A stretch of DNA of 64,000 bases from Diphasiastrum complanatum. Taxonomy: Eukaryota > Streptophyta > Lycopodiopsida > Lycopodiales > Lycopodiaceae. The DNA is taken from the NCBI GenBank assembly GCA_029204225.1, contig CM055096.1, positions 75,611,521-75,675,520 on the forward strand, written 5' to 3'. The notes beneath the pieces were generated by a model. It was not told where the DNA came from and did no database searches. It saw nothing but the letters and a program-made list of their open reading frames with translations. The translations under genes were made by a program, and so were the position numbers. Shown here in pieces: positions 1-12,900 of the stretch (position 1 is its first letter; every line of letters begins with the position of its first letter).

Positions 1-633
1 CTTTACAGTAGCACAAATGAGCAGAAGTTTCTGGAGTTCAGCCCATATCTTATAAAACTTTTTACCACTTTCGCCATCCGTCCTATACTAAGAAGAGTCA
101 GTCAGCCCTAAAACTAAGAGTCAAAGCCTCTCCAGTCGTATATTGAATTGTAAGTAGTTGCTCTTGATGTTAAGCAAAGATGCCATTAGCTAAACTTTCC
201 GATTCAGATAAAGATTAAACCTTTAAGTGGTGACAACTTACATAACATTATAAGATCTCACAGTTGAAACTATAATCTTCAAATGTATCGCCCTTCCATA
301 TTTTGAACAAGAGCTCTCAACTTCTATCTCAATTAGCATCAGATGCAGCACAGTCGGCCTTTGTCCCCACAGTGAGGATCATAATATTGAAGAAAAAAAT
401 ATAGCAAATGTTAACACCACTAAAATGAAAAATCTCAATTGCCTACCGGAGGTACAATTACTCTAGTACTCATCTTCAAAGAAGAGAGATAATTAAATGC
501 CAATTCGGCTATCGAACTGTGGTAGCTTCCCAACAAACTGTACACAGGTTATCAGCTGTTACTTGCCACAGCATATCCCCATTTTCATATGGGCAAAGAG
601 ATTGTCGAAACCAACTCATGATTCAGTACATAT
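1..633. other. 3' flank / 3' UTR region of the RING gene
   Basis: Lies downstream of the stop codon on the minus strand and should contain the 3' UTR. I see no clear AATAAA on that strand and no other gene. Confidence 0.4.
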
Positions 634-712
634 TTACACATCAAATACCGGCATCCGCTCCTGAATCAGACCTCTGCAGATGGGGCAGTGTTTACATCTC
701 TCCGAGCAGATA
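634..712 (-). CDS. RING/TMEM185-like gene, exon 14 (RING second half and stop)
   Basis: Residues 445-470 and TAA (634-636). Encodes ICSERCKHCPICRGLIQERM, with the last three RING Cys, and the family-typical end VFDV. Acceptor TTCTCAG. It is separated from exon 13 by a 3.3-kb intron carrying a LINE. Confidence 0.95.
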
Positions 713-897
713 CTGAGAAACAAAAAATTCACGCAAGTTATGTCAGATGAGGCTCATTCGTTCAAAAACACTAACAGTGGAAAGAAACTCAAGGTTTTTT
801 TTTCTGAAGAGATAGGAGATGAGCACATGATTCATGCAATGTCTTCTAGCAATTTCTGGATTCATTAAATTCTTCCTATTGAAGCTTGATGGTTTAC

Positions 898-972
<75 letters not shown>

Positions 973-3910
973 GTTTCCTTACCACCTCACTTCACACAGC
1001 TGCCTCAGTTTCCTTTCCATCCACACCCCACTGACACGCAAGCACGCCAGCTTGCCCTGCTCAACCTCCGTGGTTTGATGACGAGTGTCATTCACTACAC
1101 CTCCCGTGTTACACACGCACGCACACATGATCCACTTATTCTACCCATTGTTCGAACTTCATCAATCTCTCCATCGTACCCTCCGCCACAAAAAGTGCAC
1201 CTATGAAGACCAAAAGGGGAGAAGCCTTGTTGCTTCCCTATCTAGTCCCTCTACAGGTGCCTTTTGGCGTGCATTTATCCCTCGTGCTCCACCCCCTCTT
1301 CTTGATGACCTACACGTCTAGTCCACATACGCCACCTCACTATACACCATACCTACTAACTCACCCACTTCTGTCTCCCCCCACCCATGTGAATTCACCT
1401 TCTTCACCTCTGATATGGTTATTGAGGCCATAAAGAGAATGAAGACCCACCGCACTAGAGAGATAGAAGATCTTGAATCAGAACTTCTGATCCATGCTGC
1501 AGACCTACTCTCACCCCTTCTAGCCACTCTGCTTAATCGTGATGTCGTCTCGGGCTTCCCCCACTCCTGGTGTACTAATATCATACATCCCATCCACAAA
1601 AATGGTGACCCCATGAATCCTGGTAACTACCGTACTATCATGATTGGCCATATCATAGCGAAGCTTTATGGTAGTATACTTCAGTCAGCGATCAGCTCTG
1701 AGGCTGAGACCAGGAGACTACATGCATTGGGCCAAGTTGACTTTCGTGCTCACCACTCTACCACAGATCATGTCTTCACTCTTCATGCTTTCTTCTCATC
1801 CAGCGACTATGTGATCTTGGCTTCTCCACTGACACAGTTCTAGCCGTGATGGCACTTTATGAGCGACTTCTTGGATGTTTTCGGGGTGACAATGGCCTCT
1901 CAGAGCATATATGGAGCACCATCGGGTTGAAACAGAGTTGTTCTCTTTCACTGGGCAAGAAGGTATTTGGTTGTTTCGTTAATCTCTCTAAGGCCTTTAA
2001 TAATGTTCCACGTCATCTTTTGATCAGCAGACTACGTCAGCTTGGCTTTTCCGACTCTATTCTCGCGACAGTGGTTGCTCTGTATGAGAGAGTTCTAGCA
2101 CGTATTCGGCTGGGTATTGATTTGTCTTCTCCCATCCGTAGCACTGCTGGCGTCAAGCAAGGCTGTCCACTATTCCCTCCGTTGTTTGCACTTTATATTG
2201 ATGATCTTGAGCGCCTCATTCGTGAAGAAGGTGGAGATGCTTGCCCGCTCGCTCATTTGCTCATCCCCATTCTGCTTTATGCTGATGACATTGTCCTGCT
2301 TTCTCCCTCACCAGAAGGGTTGCAGTGTCACTTACAAGTCTTACATCGGTTTTGTGTTGCTAGGGGTCTCTTTGTTAACTTAAAAAAGACGGAGATCATG
2401 ATTTTCAACACCAATCGACAAAGCCTTCACAATTATCAATTCTTCTGACGGCCAGGAAGTTGATATTGTTGCCTCTTATACTTACTTGGGAGTCCTGTTT
2501 ACTGCGCCCCTTCTTGGTTTCCGCCAGGCTGCATTTGCGCACATTTCCTCTGGTCTTTCAACATTGGTCCAGTTCGAGCGTGGTTGTACAATGAATCATA
2601 TTTTTGATCCCGTAACTACATGCCAGTTGTTTCACACACGAGTGGTTCCAACAGTGATGTATGCCTCCGAGATTTGGTTGCCAGGACTTTCTCTCCGGGA
2701 CTGGGCAGGCATTTCCCGCATTCAAGCCATTATGTTGGGTCGCATGATACATGCCAAGACTACCACCCCTCATGATATCCTATGTGCTGAGTTTGCTACT
2801 CCTCCAATCATCCTTGAGGGCTTTTTCTGCCTTACTCTTTTTCTTCAGCGGATTCAGGAGATTCGTGCATCTCACCCGGATAGATACATAGTTGTTGCGC
2901 TACTTCTTCACGTGTCCTAGCTGATTCCCATGCCAAGCTATCCTGGTACCAACAGGCGTCTGATCTCTTACGACATTTGGGCATCTCTATCATGGATCTT
3001 CCTCATGGTACGCATTCATATATCCGAGGCTATTTATTCCGTCGATATATGCAGCAGACTTGGAGCTCCCTCCCACCTTCCCACATTCAACTGAGCTATT
3101 ACCAAACACACTTCCTCTCTCTCGATCCTTCTGGTTTGCCATTGTTGTCGCTCTATCTCTCACAACCCCTATCACAAGGCCTGCGCTATCATCTTGGGCA
3201 GTTGCGTATTTCCTCTCATCAGCTTGCTATTGAGGCAGGTCATGCATGGGATATCCCCCGGGAGCGTCGTCTATGTCGCTTGTGCTCGTTGCAAGAGGTG
3301 GAAGATGAAGCCCATTTCCTCCTCAGATGTTGTATTATGAGATACGGGGGAGGTATTATTGTCTCTTTCGCGATGGCCCGCATACACTTCGCAGTTTTGT
3401 CTCCTATCCTAATGCTCGTTGCTTGGGACTTCTTGTTCGTGAGATGCTTACTCTCCGTCAGTCTCATCTGCCTGAACCAGATCACTTGGGGTTAGACTCC
3501 CAGCAGCTGCTTCTCACTAGCTTCTTTCGGACTCGAGCACATGCTGATGATTCCGATGATGAGATTCCTATCGTTGTGCCACCGCAGAAAAAGCCCAAAT
3601 GTAGTCGGCGCTCGCCTCCATCGGGGCCCACTGTACGCTCCACTCAAAGAACACTTCAATTACTTTCGCTGATATTACTTATTCTCCACCTGGCTTGGGT
3701 TGTGGGCATTGGTACTTTTTCTGTAGTTCTTCTGTTATACCTAGCCCGAGTTGTGGGCTTATCTGACTTCTGCTTTGTTCTACTTTCATTCGCAGCTAGT
3801 TTATGGCATTTTACGGCCACGTCCTCCTATGGATGATGCTCCCACTGTTGCTTGTACATATTTTCTTTTTGGTCTTATGCACCCACGGGTGCCCAAAAGA
3901 CGTTAATAAA

Positions 3911-3984
<74 letters not shown>

Positions 3985-6900
3985 ATGGACTTTTCTTTAT
4001 CTTTTTTGAGTAAGTATTGCACTTGAGGATAATATGCTAAATGTACCTGCACAATATCCGATGTCGGCAAGGAAGAAGAACGACCGCAATCTCTCTTTCA
4101 AAACAAACTCTACAAAGGACCTTATCCTGCAAGGTGGAACCAGATTGTTAATTCACATGATTGTACAAATCATGACCAATCTTTACTAAAATAGATTGAC
4201 AACAAGACAATAAAGCTTTCTAAAGTCAAAAAACAAGAACACAAAAAAATATCTGTCATTTTCAAAGCATGCCTCACAAATACAGAATTGATGGTAATGG
4301 ACTTAGATCATCCATAACCAAAATGCAAAGAGCTATATTGCAAAAGATGTCGGAGGAAGTAGCATCACTCATGGAGGATGAGTCAATCTGTGTGACCTGG
4401 TGCATATGGGCGAGAAGAATGGCATGCTAGACAAGCAATGGAGAAGAAGTCACCCCAGGTGCATCATTAAGAATATACAGGTACACCTAAAAGTATCATC
4501 ATGAGCATCCATTTTGTGAATAACAACAGTAACACTAGGAGTTCTGTACACTCCTTACCCTGATGATTTGGGATGTTGCACTTGAAACATGACTTCTTGT
4601 CCTTAAAACTCAACTAGCTTGGTTGCAGCATAGTGTCACATAGAAGTAGTCTTGGGAGTTGTAACCTAATAAAAATGATCCATCATCCTATTGAAACATA
4701 CTTATAGTCTTCATTGACATATTGATACTTCCATAGGCATCCACTATATGACATAAGTGTTCCATGATGAATGATTTAGTAAGATCTAACAATCAACATG
4801 AGCAATGCATGATTGCTTTGTTTCTTTCTGACACAAGTGCTCGTGTATATGAATGATTGAGATCGTAAGGAGATCTCTAAGAGGATTATTTCGGATGGAG
4901 GTGCCAGTTCATAAATAGGTCTTGTCCACTAGTGGACTCTAAGATGAAAGGCATCCTTCGATAGAGGACACATTACGACCGAAGGTGTCCCACCATAGTT
5001 GGACACAGGAGATGTTACTCCATTTATCAAAGGGACATTAAGAAGGAAGATTTGCATGTATAGTAAACATTTGAAAGGTCACTCCATTATCAAAAATAAT
5101 GTTCAAGTGAAAAGGAAAGAATGAAGGCAAACTTAGGAGCTCAAGCCAAAACCAGCTTGAAGGGACTTCCACAATTGTCCGTTGTAACGAATGTGCACAC
5201 GGCCTCTTCACTGACTGTCAAAGTTGTTGCAAGAGGGCTATCAATCTCCAAAAACACTTCTTCAATAATTGTGGGAGGCAGAATTTGTGATAGAGATGGT
5301 TCTATTTGACACATGATCCTGACTGACGAATTCACTTTTTGTTAGAAAATCACTGCTTCACACACAACCATCCGTTACCATTACACATTCAGGAAGGCTG
5401 ATAGCAAGCGTAAAGGGTTGTGGGTATGCCTTTTATGTTTCAAAGTTATACAGAAAGCTTGGATTTTAAGATTGCAACCTGATATTGTATTTAGTGCACC
5501 TTCTTTTGCACTTGACAATAGTCATTGGAAAATTAGGCTAACATAAGACTTTGACATGTCAACACTACAAAAATTTGTCAGAAACATCATCCGCCCAATA
5601 AAAAATTCAGCACACTGCCAAATTTGAAATTTCTAACTTAATTTCAAGTGGACATTACAAAGCACTCATAAACTTCATGAAAAGCTTTACTTCACAAGTA
5701 ATCTCTGCATAAAAAGACCTATGGGTTTTTAGCAAAGTCAAGATTACAGGTCCTACTTGACTTTTAATGTTTGAGGAATCATTCAACATAATCATAAACA
5801 AAAAAAGGTTTTCATTTAAATTGGGATTTTAGTACAAGGACTTACATTTTGTAGTCTATCAAACTTTTGTTGTTGATCCTTGGCAATTTCTGTCTGTTCT
5901 CCCAAAGCTGCTTGTAATCTCCAAATCTACGTCATAATTAATAAGCCGAGTTATTCAACCGTTTTTCTGACATTAAAAAAACCTACCTAAATATCAAATG
6001 ACTCCTTATGTGACCTGTTAAATGTTATGCTTACCTCTTCGGTAAGATCCTTTTTTGCCATTTTTTTAACAACTTCAGGTGGAGGCCCTGTGAATGTGCT
6101 GTACCTGTCAAAAAAACAAAAAATATTCTTTATATCGTTTCCAAACACCACATGCATAAGAAGAAAATTATTTCCATTTAAGTCACCAGAGAAGAAAAGT
6201 TTTCCTAAAGCATAGATTGGTTATCAATTGAAAAGCAATGCTCTCCTGATTGAACTCGTCCACTAACTTCCCAGAGGAAACAAGTCTGTGTAAAGAAATA
6301 GAGAAGTTTAAATGATTTGAACCTTTCATGAATGTGTGATCCTAGAAAAGAAGAAAGGTTCATCGCTATTCAAAATACTAAGTCCTTGTCATCTGCTAAA
6401 CTGAGACAGGAGGAGCACGAGATGCTTTGCTTGATTTGACTGATGAAACACTTCAAAATCAAAAAGCTGTTAAATTTACAGCTTTCTAATGCAGAATTTA
6501 CATCAACCTATTCTAGAAATTTCAGTCAATAATATCCCTTGTAAAGTTCAGGAACAATGAGTAAGACTGCTGAAACTGGAAGGGAATATAACTAGTGAAA
6601 ATGGTATGCAATACCGTCATGTAAGGTGGAGAACCATGAAGTATTAAGTCTCGAGTACAATAGAAAGGTTTATTGTATCTAACTTCCTACGCCAACCTCC
6701 TACTTCGAATGGTTTTATGGCTATTCAACAAACCTTAGCAATCAGAAAGCATCAAATAATCCTTTCTCTGCCAGCTATTGAAGAACAACAACTAAAGCAA
6801 TTCCTGTCGTAAGGTCAACTGAAATAAGGGAAGTTCACGTCAAAGACTCAAAACCATCAGAGCACAGAAGCTTTTGCAGTGAACTCCTATGGTGACAACA

Positions 6901-9900
6901 CCACAAGTCTTGTCCTACTCTCAAGAGCCCTGCTTGCCAAAAATTTCCTGCCAGATACCTCCAGTGCATCTAGCCACAGATTTAAAGACACCCACAATCT
7001 AGCTAACATTTTCTTGCAATTAAGTCATCTGCTTGAGTTATATAAATGCAGCATAGCAGCCAAGTTAAGTCATTTGAATATTACCCAGATGAGCCATCAA
7101 TCAGAAGGCAAACTTGCTCTTCTCCACTTTTTTCATCGATTGACCACCATCCAAGAAGTCTGAAGAGAAATACCAGAAAAGACCATCTATTACTATCGTT
7201 CTTACTTACCCTCAATACTAGATAGCAAATAGGCTTTTTTCTGAAATACACATGCTTGAAATTAATGATTATGAGCAGAATTCCAGAAGATAAAAGCAAA
7301 TAACTTACACACGATCCAAGATCATCTATGTGTATTTGTAAAGGCCAACTTGCCTGGAACCATGATGGAGAAAACCACAACAGTCTTGAGCCCTGGAAAA
7401 CAAAGATGAAGGACTTCCCGATCCATCTCCTATGTGCATCCATAGGCAGAATTTTTCCAGGACACGCCAAAATGCAAAGAGAATGGCCACTCCCTGAATG
7501 AGTAGAAGTGGTGAAAATATCAAGACCACTGGAATGTGTCTTGCCCTTGGCGGAGTTCCCTGAACAGAAAGAAATGGAGTGAAAATGATTAAGTGAAACA
7601 CACTTTGTCAACAGAGTCACTTGCTCTATAATGGTGCAGAAACGATAATGTGTCAATCAACAATCTGCATTAAATAAACTCGTATTGAAGCTGATACGGT
7701 GCAACATGGGGCCATAAAAAAGTTAATCGATCTGAAAATGGAAATTACCGAAATATGACTTAATTAGGACAGGCAAATATATGAGGCACACGTGTTGCAT
7801 ATTGAATTTCATCACAAAATCAAAAGCAATGTCTTCAAACAAACTAGAGTCACAAAAAATGTGCAGTAACTGCATATCTCACTTCTCCATGTTACAATCA
7901 AACATTTGAAACATTGCTGACCCTTTTAGGTGACTTTTTAGGTTTGACCAACCCTTACGTTGATTTACGATGGTGCCACTAAAACATTCTACTGATATTC
8001 TTAGTAGCTTCGACACATCCAAAAACCTCTACTGACAAAAAATTTCAGCAAAGGAGAGGCAAGAGAGATATCATTGCGAACGATTGTGAAGGAGGTGTGA
8101 TCCACAGCGAGTCACCAGCATAGGGATGGGGCAGCAAATTAGGGGCTGAATGTGATAGACTGTATAAATGAGGATGCTACTGATCCCCTCCCACAACTAG
8201 TGAAATTCATGCTTTTGAGTTGAAAGGTGAGTGCCAACTTTATAGCAAGCTTCAATTATGCAGCAAATATGCAGGTTATCGTAAGGTATAACAAGTATGA
8301 GAAACATGTGTAGTAACTTCTGGAAACTAGATACTCTCAAGTCATGCTGCCTTATAATTTTTTCAATACTGGCAAAAATGAGAAAATAGCAAAAAAAACT
8401 AAATCTTCCAAGATGCAGCTTGGCAGTCATTCGATAACAGACAAACCTGAAAAAATTTTGATTTTGCCTAAACTAACGTGTAGTTGCCCAGAATCGCGGT
8501 TCTCAGGAAAAAAAAATTCCCAGAAATGTGGAAAACAGAAAAACAGAATATAAAAAATTTCTAGCCCTCCTCGTGGCCAGAATCGTGTGGGCTGTGGAGG
8601 AGGATTTAAGGGCTACAGTGGCCACTATGGCACGTGTAAGCATCCGATTGGGGTGTGGTTTAGGGTCCCACTGCGTTTCTTCATGCAAGTAGAGACTCCT
8701 ACGCTAACAACATTCGCCCATTATCGCTTGTAGTGGAATCATCCAATCCCATCTGTTTTTGCCCTCGCTCTGCTATGATTTGTGGGAATCTGATTGGTGT
8801 GGCTTGGGCCGATTGCTATGTTTCTCCATGGTTAATAGAATGACTAAGATGTATGCTTTGATAAGTAAAAGGCCATGCAATGTTCTGAACTTGATTAATT
8901 AGGGCTTTTAGGGTGATGCTTGTCACAACTGTTGTGAGCAATTCAGTGCAATATGTTTTCTTGTATTGATCATTTGCATGTTTGTTCCTTTTGCAGGTTT
9001 GATTTCATATTGACACGACGCATGCTGTCGGCCGAGGTCTTTGGGCCGAGGTTGAGCTTATAGAGGGGGATGTAGCTACACACCATGGCACAGGTGTTCT
9101 CAAATGGCGATGCTTGTGGTGGGGTCTTTCACAGGATCGCTCACCAGGATCAAGGCTCACTTGCTGCGGCTCAGAGGGCCAGATGGGTGGACATTGGGCA
9201 TATTTGCTTGCTCCAGGATTCCAGATGAGGAGGCACAGAGGCTGATGGACATGTACGGGCCTATCGGTACATCCACACAGCCAGTGAGACCAATACAAAG
9301 TTTTGGACAGGGACAGGTAGCAGGGGCATTTGCAGGCTCACAGACAGGGCCTAGTACAAGTATAGGTGCAAGTGTAGCATGGGTAGGGCATGGTTTAGGT
9401 CCAATTCATGGTCCAAGCGAGGCCACTCCGCCCTCGTCGTCATCAGCAGCAGATGCACCACATGCTTCGACAGATCTTGGCAGAGAGGGGGACACACCTC
9501 CAGCACCTGACGCAGCACAGTCAGACACACCCACAGCTCACCCATCCGCCGCATCCTCAGGGCTAAAATAAATAAGAACCAAGTGGCTTATGTTCCCCTT
9601 ACAAAGGAAGCCTAGTCAATTAAGTTTCTAGTCAATTAAGTTTCTCCCATGAAAAAGCTTAGACCCAAAACAAGAAACTACGAGATGCATTCTGCAATAG
9701 GAAATTGTGTAGGAATTTTGAAGGGAGATGACTAGATCTTACAAGCACCCAAATGTACAATAGGAGAACTCACACGAAGGATGGAGCAAGCAAACATGAA
9801 GCACAAATGTTATTTAGTAATTGCAAAGTTCAACACAAAGTACAAATAACTTAGATGATTCTCTCCACAAAAGCTGGATGTTCTCATAGCATGTAGGCAC

Positions 9901-12900
9901 ACATATAACACTAGCTCCTCTACCTTGAGAACATGGGCCATATGTATAAACAATGCTCAAGGAAATAATGGACCCATGTGCCTTTTGTTACAGCATTGTA
10001 ATGACTCATCGATTACTTGGATGTCTTTTGAGTTTCTAGTCCATGGGAAGCAGCTAGTAGGCTGGCACGACTTAATATAAATGAACTAGCAATGCACGGA
10101 CCTCAATTTAAATATGATACTCATATGATAATCAATGCATGAAGTACGTGATGTGAAAGAATCGACATTTATTCATTCGAATCAGCCAATGATAAATCGA
10201 TCTTTATACATTCGACACTTACTTATTCGACCTTTATTATTATTCGAAATATAAACGAATCGAAAGATACACTGCCGAATATGGAAACGAAACATCATTA
10301 TCGTATATCAACCGTTTTAACGGTTAGATTAACTGTTAACAGGAGGAGGAAGGCCAAGAAACCTATCCTATGACAATATAAATACATGTACACTTACTCA
10401 TTGTAAGTAGGTAGACAAACAGAAGAAGAGAAAAAAATCGATCGGTCAAAGTTATCAATAGATTAATTTCCACTTCATTGGTGTTTCGTACTTATCTGTT
10501 ATGATTATCTAAAATTATTTATCACACTCATACACATGTTTAAATCCACACGATTTATTCAATCATAATAGAACCTGCTCTATTAGTATATAGACCAGAT
10601 TCAAACACGATTGAAGACGCTAATATTCGTTTGATTTATTTGAACTTTTATCGCGTTCTCTGAAGGAAAATTCCTAGTGTTTTTCCTACAGTGGTATCAA
10701 AGCTACCTACAACAGCCGTATCTGAGCAACCATCCAGGTTACTCGATAAGAGTGTGTTCGAGTGCTAAAGAAATTCAGAAGATTTGAAGATGTCTTCAAT
10801 CAGCAGCATTCAGTCTAAGCAACAGATGCAAGAGATCAGGTTATACAGAAGACAAGTGTTGGTTGAATCCAAAGATTGATTGTATTCATTGTCATAAACG
10901 AGGTCATGCAACAGTAGACTGTTATCAAAATCCCAAGAATAAAGAGCAAAATCAAAGTGAAACTTCAAATTCAAATTTTGTCAAAGACAAAGCATAATGC
11001 TCCAGAGCAGCAGAAGAGAGGACGACAAAATACTCAGTAGCATATAGTTCTGTTGATCATGTTGTCCATCGAATTCAAAAATTCGAGATATAGTACTTTG
11101 TTCGGGAGCCACCTCAAGTAGCATACTTTGATTGACTTTTAAAAGTAAAATCACTACCTCTAGTAACTTCTATTCCAAGTATGAACTTAAGAAGTCCTAG
11201 ACCTACCATCTTGAATTCACTAGACAAGGAAACTTTAACATTTCTTATGCCTTCACCATCATTTCCTGTCAATATGATATCATCAACATAAAGTACTAAA
11301 ATGATGATCTTTCCATCATTACAATTGATGTACAAAGAAGGGTCATAAGAGCTAATCACAAAGCCAAGAGAGTAGAGAAAATCATGCAACCTAGAGTACC
11401 AAGCTCTAGGTGCTTGCTTCAAGCCATATAGGCTCTTCCTTAAGTGGCAGTTCCTACTCTCGATAAAGATCTTCTATCAGTAGCAAAGATAGTCGACACA
11501 GGGATGTCAATAACCTTCACAAAGGACTCTTGTAAGTTGTTCGATGAAGATTCTGATAACCTAGTTACTAAAGGTAACAGAAATGGAAATTTGTATCAGT
11601 TGAGCATTCGAACTCGAGTCGAGCAAGCAAATCAAGCTCGAGAATCAACTGATATTCTGTGGCACAAGAGGTTATGTCAAATGAACATGGAAGCCTTGTA
11701 CCAAGCCAACAAGAGTCAAAGAATTGGAGGAGTCGTGATATTCGAACTACCTGCGAATCTTGTGTTAAAGGCAAAATGACTCGTACACCTTTCAGTAAAG
11801 ATGTTTTTAAAGCAGCCGAGTTACTGGAAATTGTGCATTCGGATATTTGTGGACCATTTGGAGTAATGTCTTTAGGTGATGCAAAATATTTCATCATGTT
11901 TATCGATGACTGCAGCAAGTTCGCTGTAGTATACTTTATTCGTACAAAATCAGAAGCTTTCGAGAAATTCGTTGAGTATACCAATTGGGCTGAGAAGCAG
12001 ACAGGCAACAAGTTGAAGCAAATTCGCACAGATCGTGGGGGTGAGTACATTTCCAACGAATTCAAAACCTTCTATACTGATCAAGGTATTATGCATACGA
12101 AGACTGCATCATACACACCTTAGCACAATGGAATTGCGGAACGAAGAAAGCGTACACTAATGAAAGCTGCCAGGTGTATGATGGCTCGTGCGAAAGCACT
12201 GAAGCAGTTGTGGGCGGAAGCAGTGGCTACGTCGAACTATCTGCATAATCGAATTCTAAAATCCAGAATACCAGACAAAACTCCTCATGAATTATAGTGG
12301 AAGTCGAAGCCAAATTTGGATCATGTTCGAACATTCGGATGTGCAGTTTATATGCACATACCAGACAAATTGAGAAAGAAACTCGATGAAAAGACAGAAC
12401 AAGGTTTTCTGGTAGGATTCGAGTTACATTCTTCATATTATCGAGTCTACATACCCGAAACTGGAAGAATAAACTCAAACATTCGAAGAAGCTATTGATG
12501 GGCCAGATAAAGATCATTGGATTCTAGCAATGGAGGACGAAATGTCATCAATGCATAAGAACAATGTATGGACACTTGCACCTGTACCTGATGGAAGGAA
12601 ACCAGTTAAATGCAAGTGGATCTACAAGATCAAAACAGGTCCTGATGAAAATATCATCAGATACAAAGCAAGGCTGGTAGCGAAAAGATTTTCACAGAAA
12701 TATGGTATCGACTACACTGATACTTTCTCACCTGTAGTCAAACACACATCAATTCGCTTGTTATTCGCTTATACAGTAGCTCGTGATCTCAAAATCCATA
12801 TTGTGGATGAGAAAACTACTTTCTTGCATGGAGAGTTAAAAGAAGATCTATTTATGGATCGCCCACTTGGTTTTATAAGTAAAGAATATCCAGAATTCGG

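Larger units (their letters stand above)
972..3982 (+). mobile_element. 5'-truncated LINE (non-LTR retrotransposon) with (TC)n tail
   Basis: Coding similarity to the second half of a LINE ORF2 runs from about 1260 to 3800 on the plus strand. Its 3' end is TTAATAAAGCTT followed by a (TC)34 tract, where LINE tails usually lie. No apurinic endonuclease domain is visible, so the copy is 5'-truncated. A second (TC)n abuts its 5' edge. The element sits antisense in intron 13 of the RING gene. Similar RT sequences are, from memory, common in seed-free plants; I could not check this. Confidence 0.82.

Noticed and set aside
5121-5335. Overlapping plus and minus open frames in intron 12
   Set aside because: Short, without similarity, and both strands open by chance in intronic sequence.
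9005-9298. Minus-strand ORF over the BED finger
   Set aside because: It is the complement of the BED-finger frame and has no recognisable domain.
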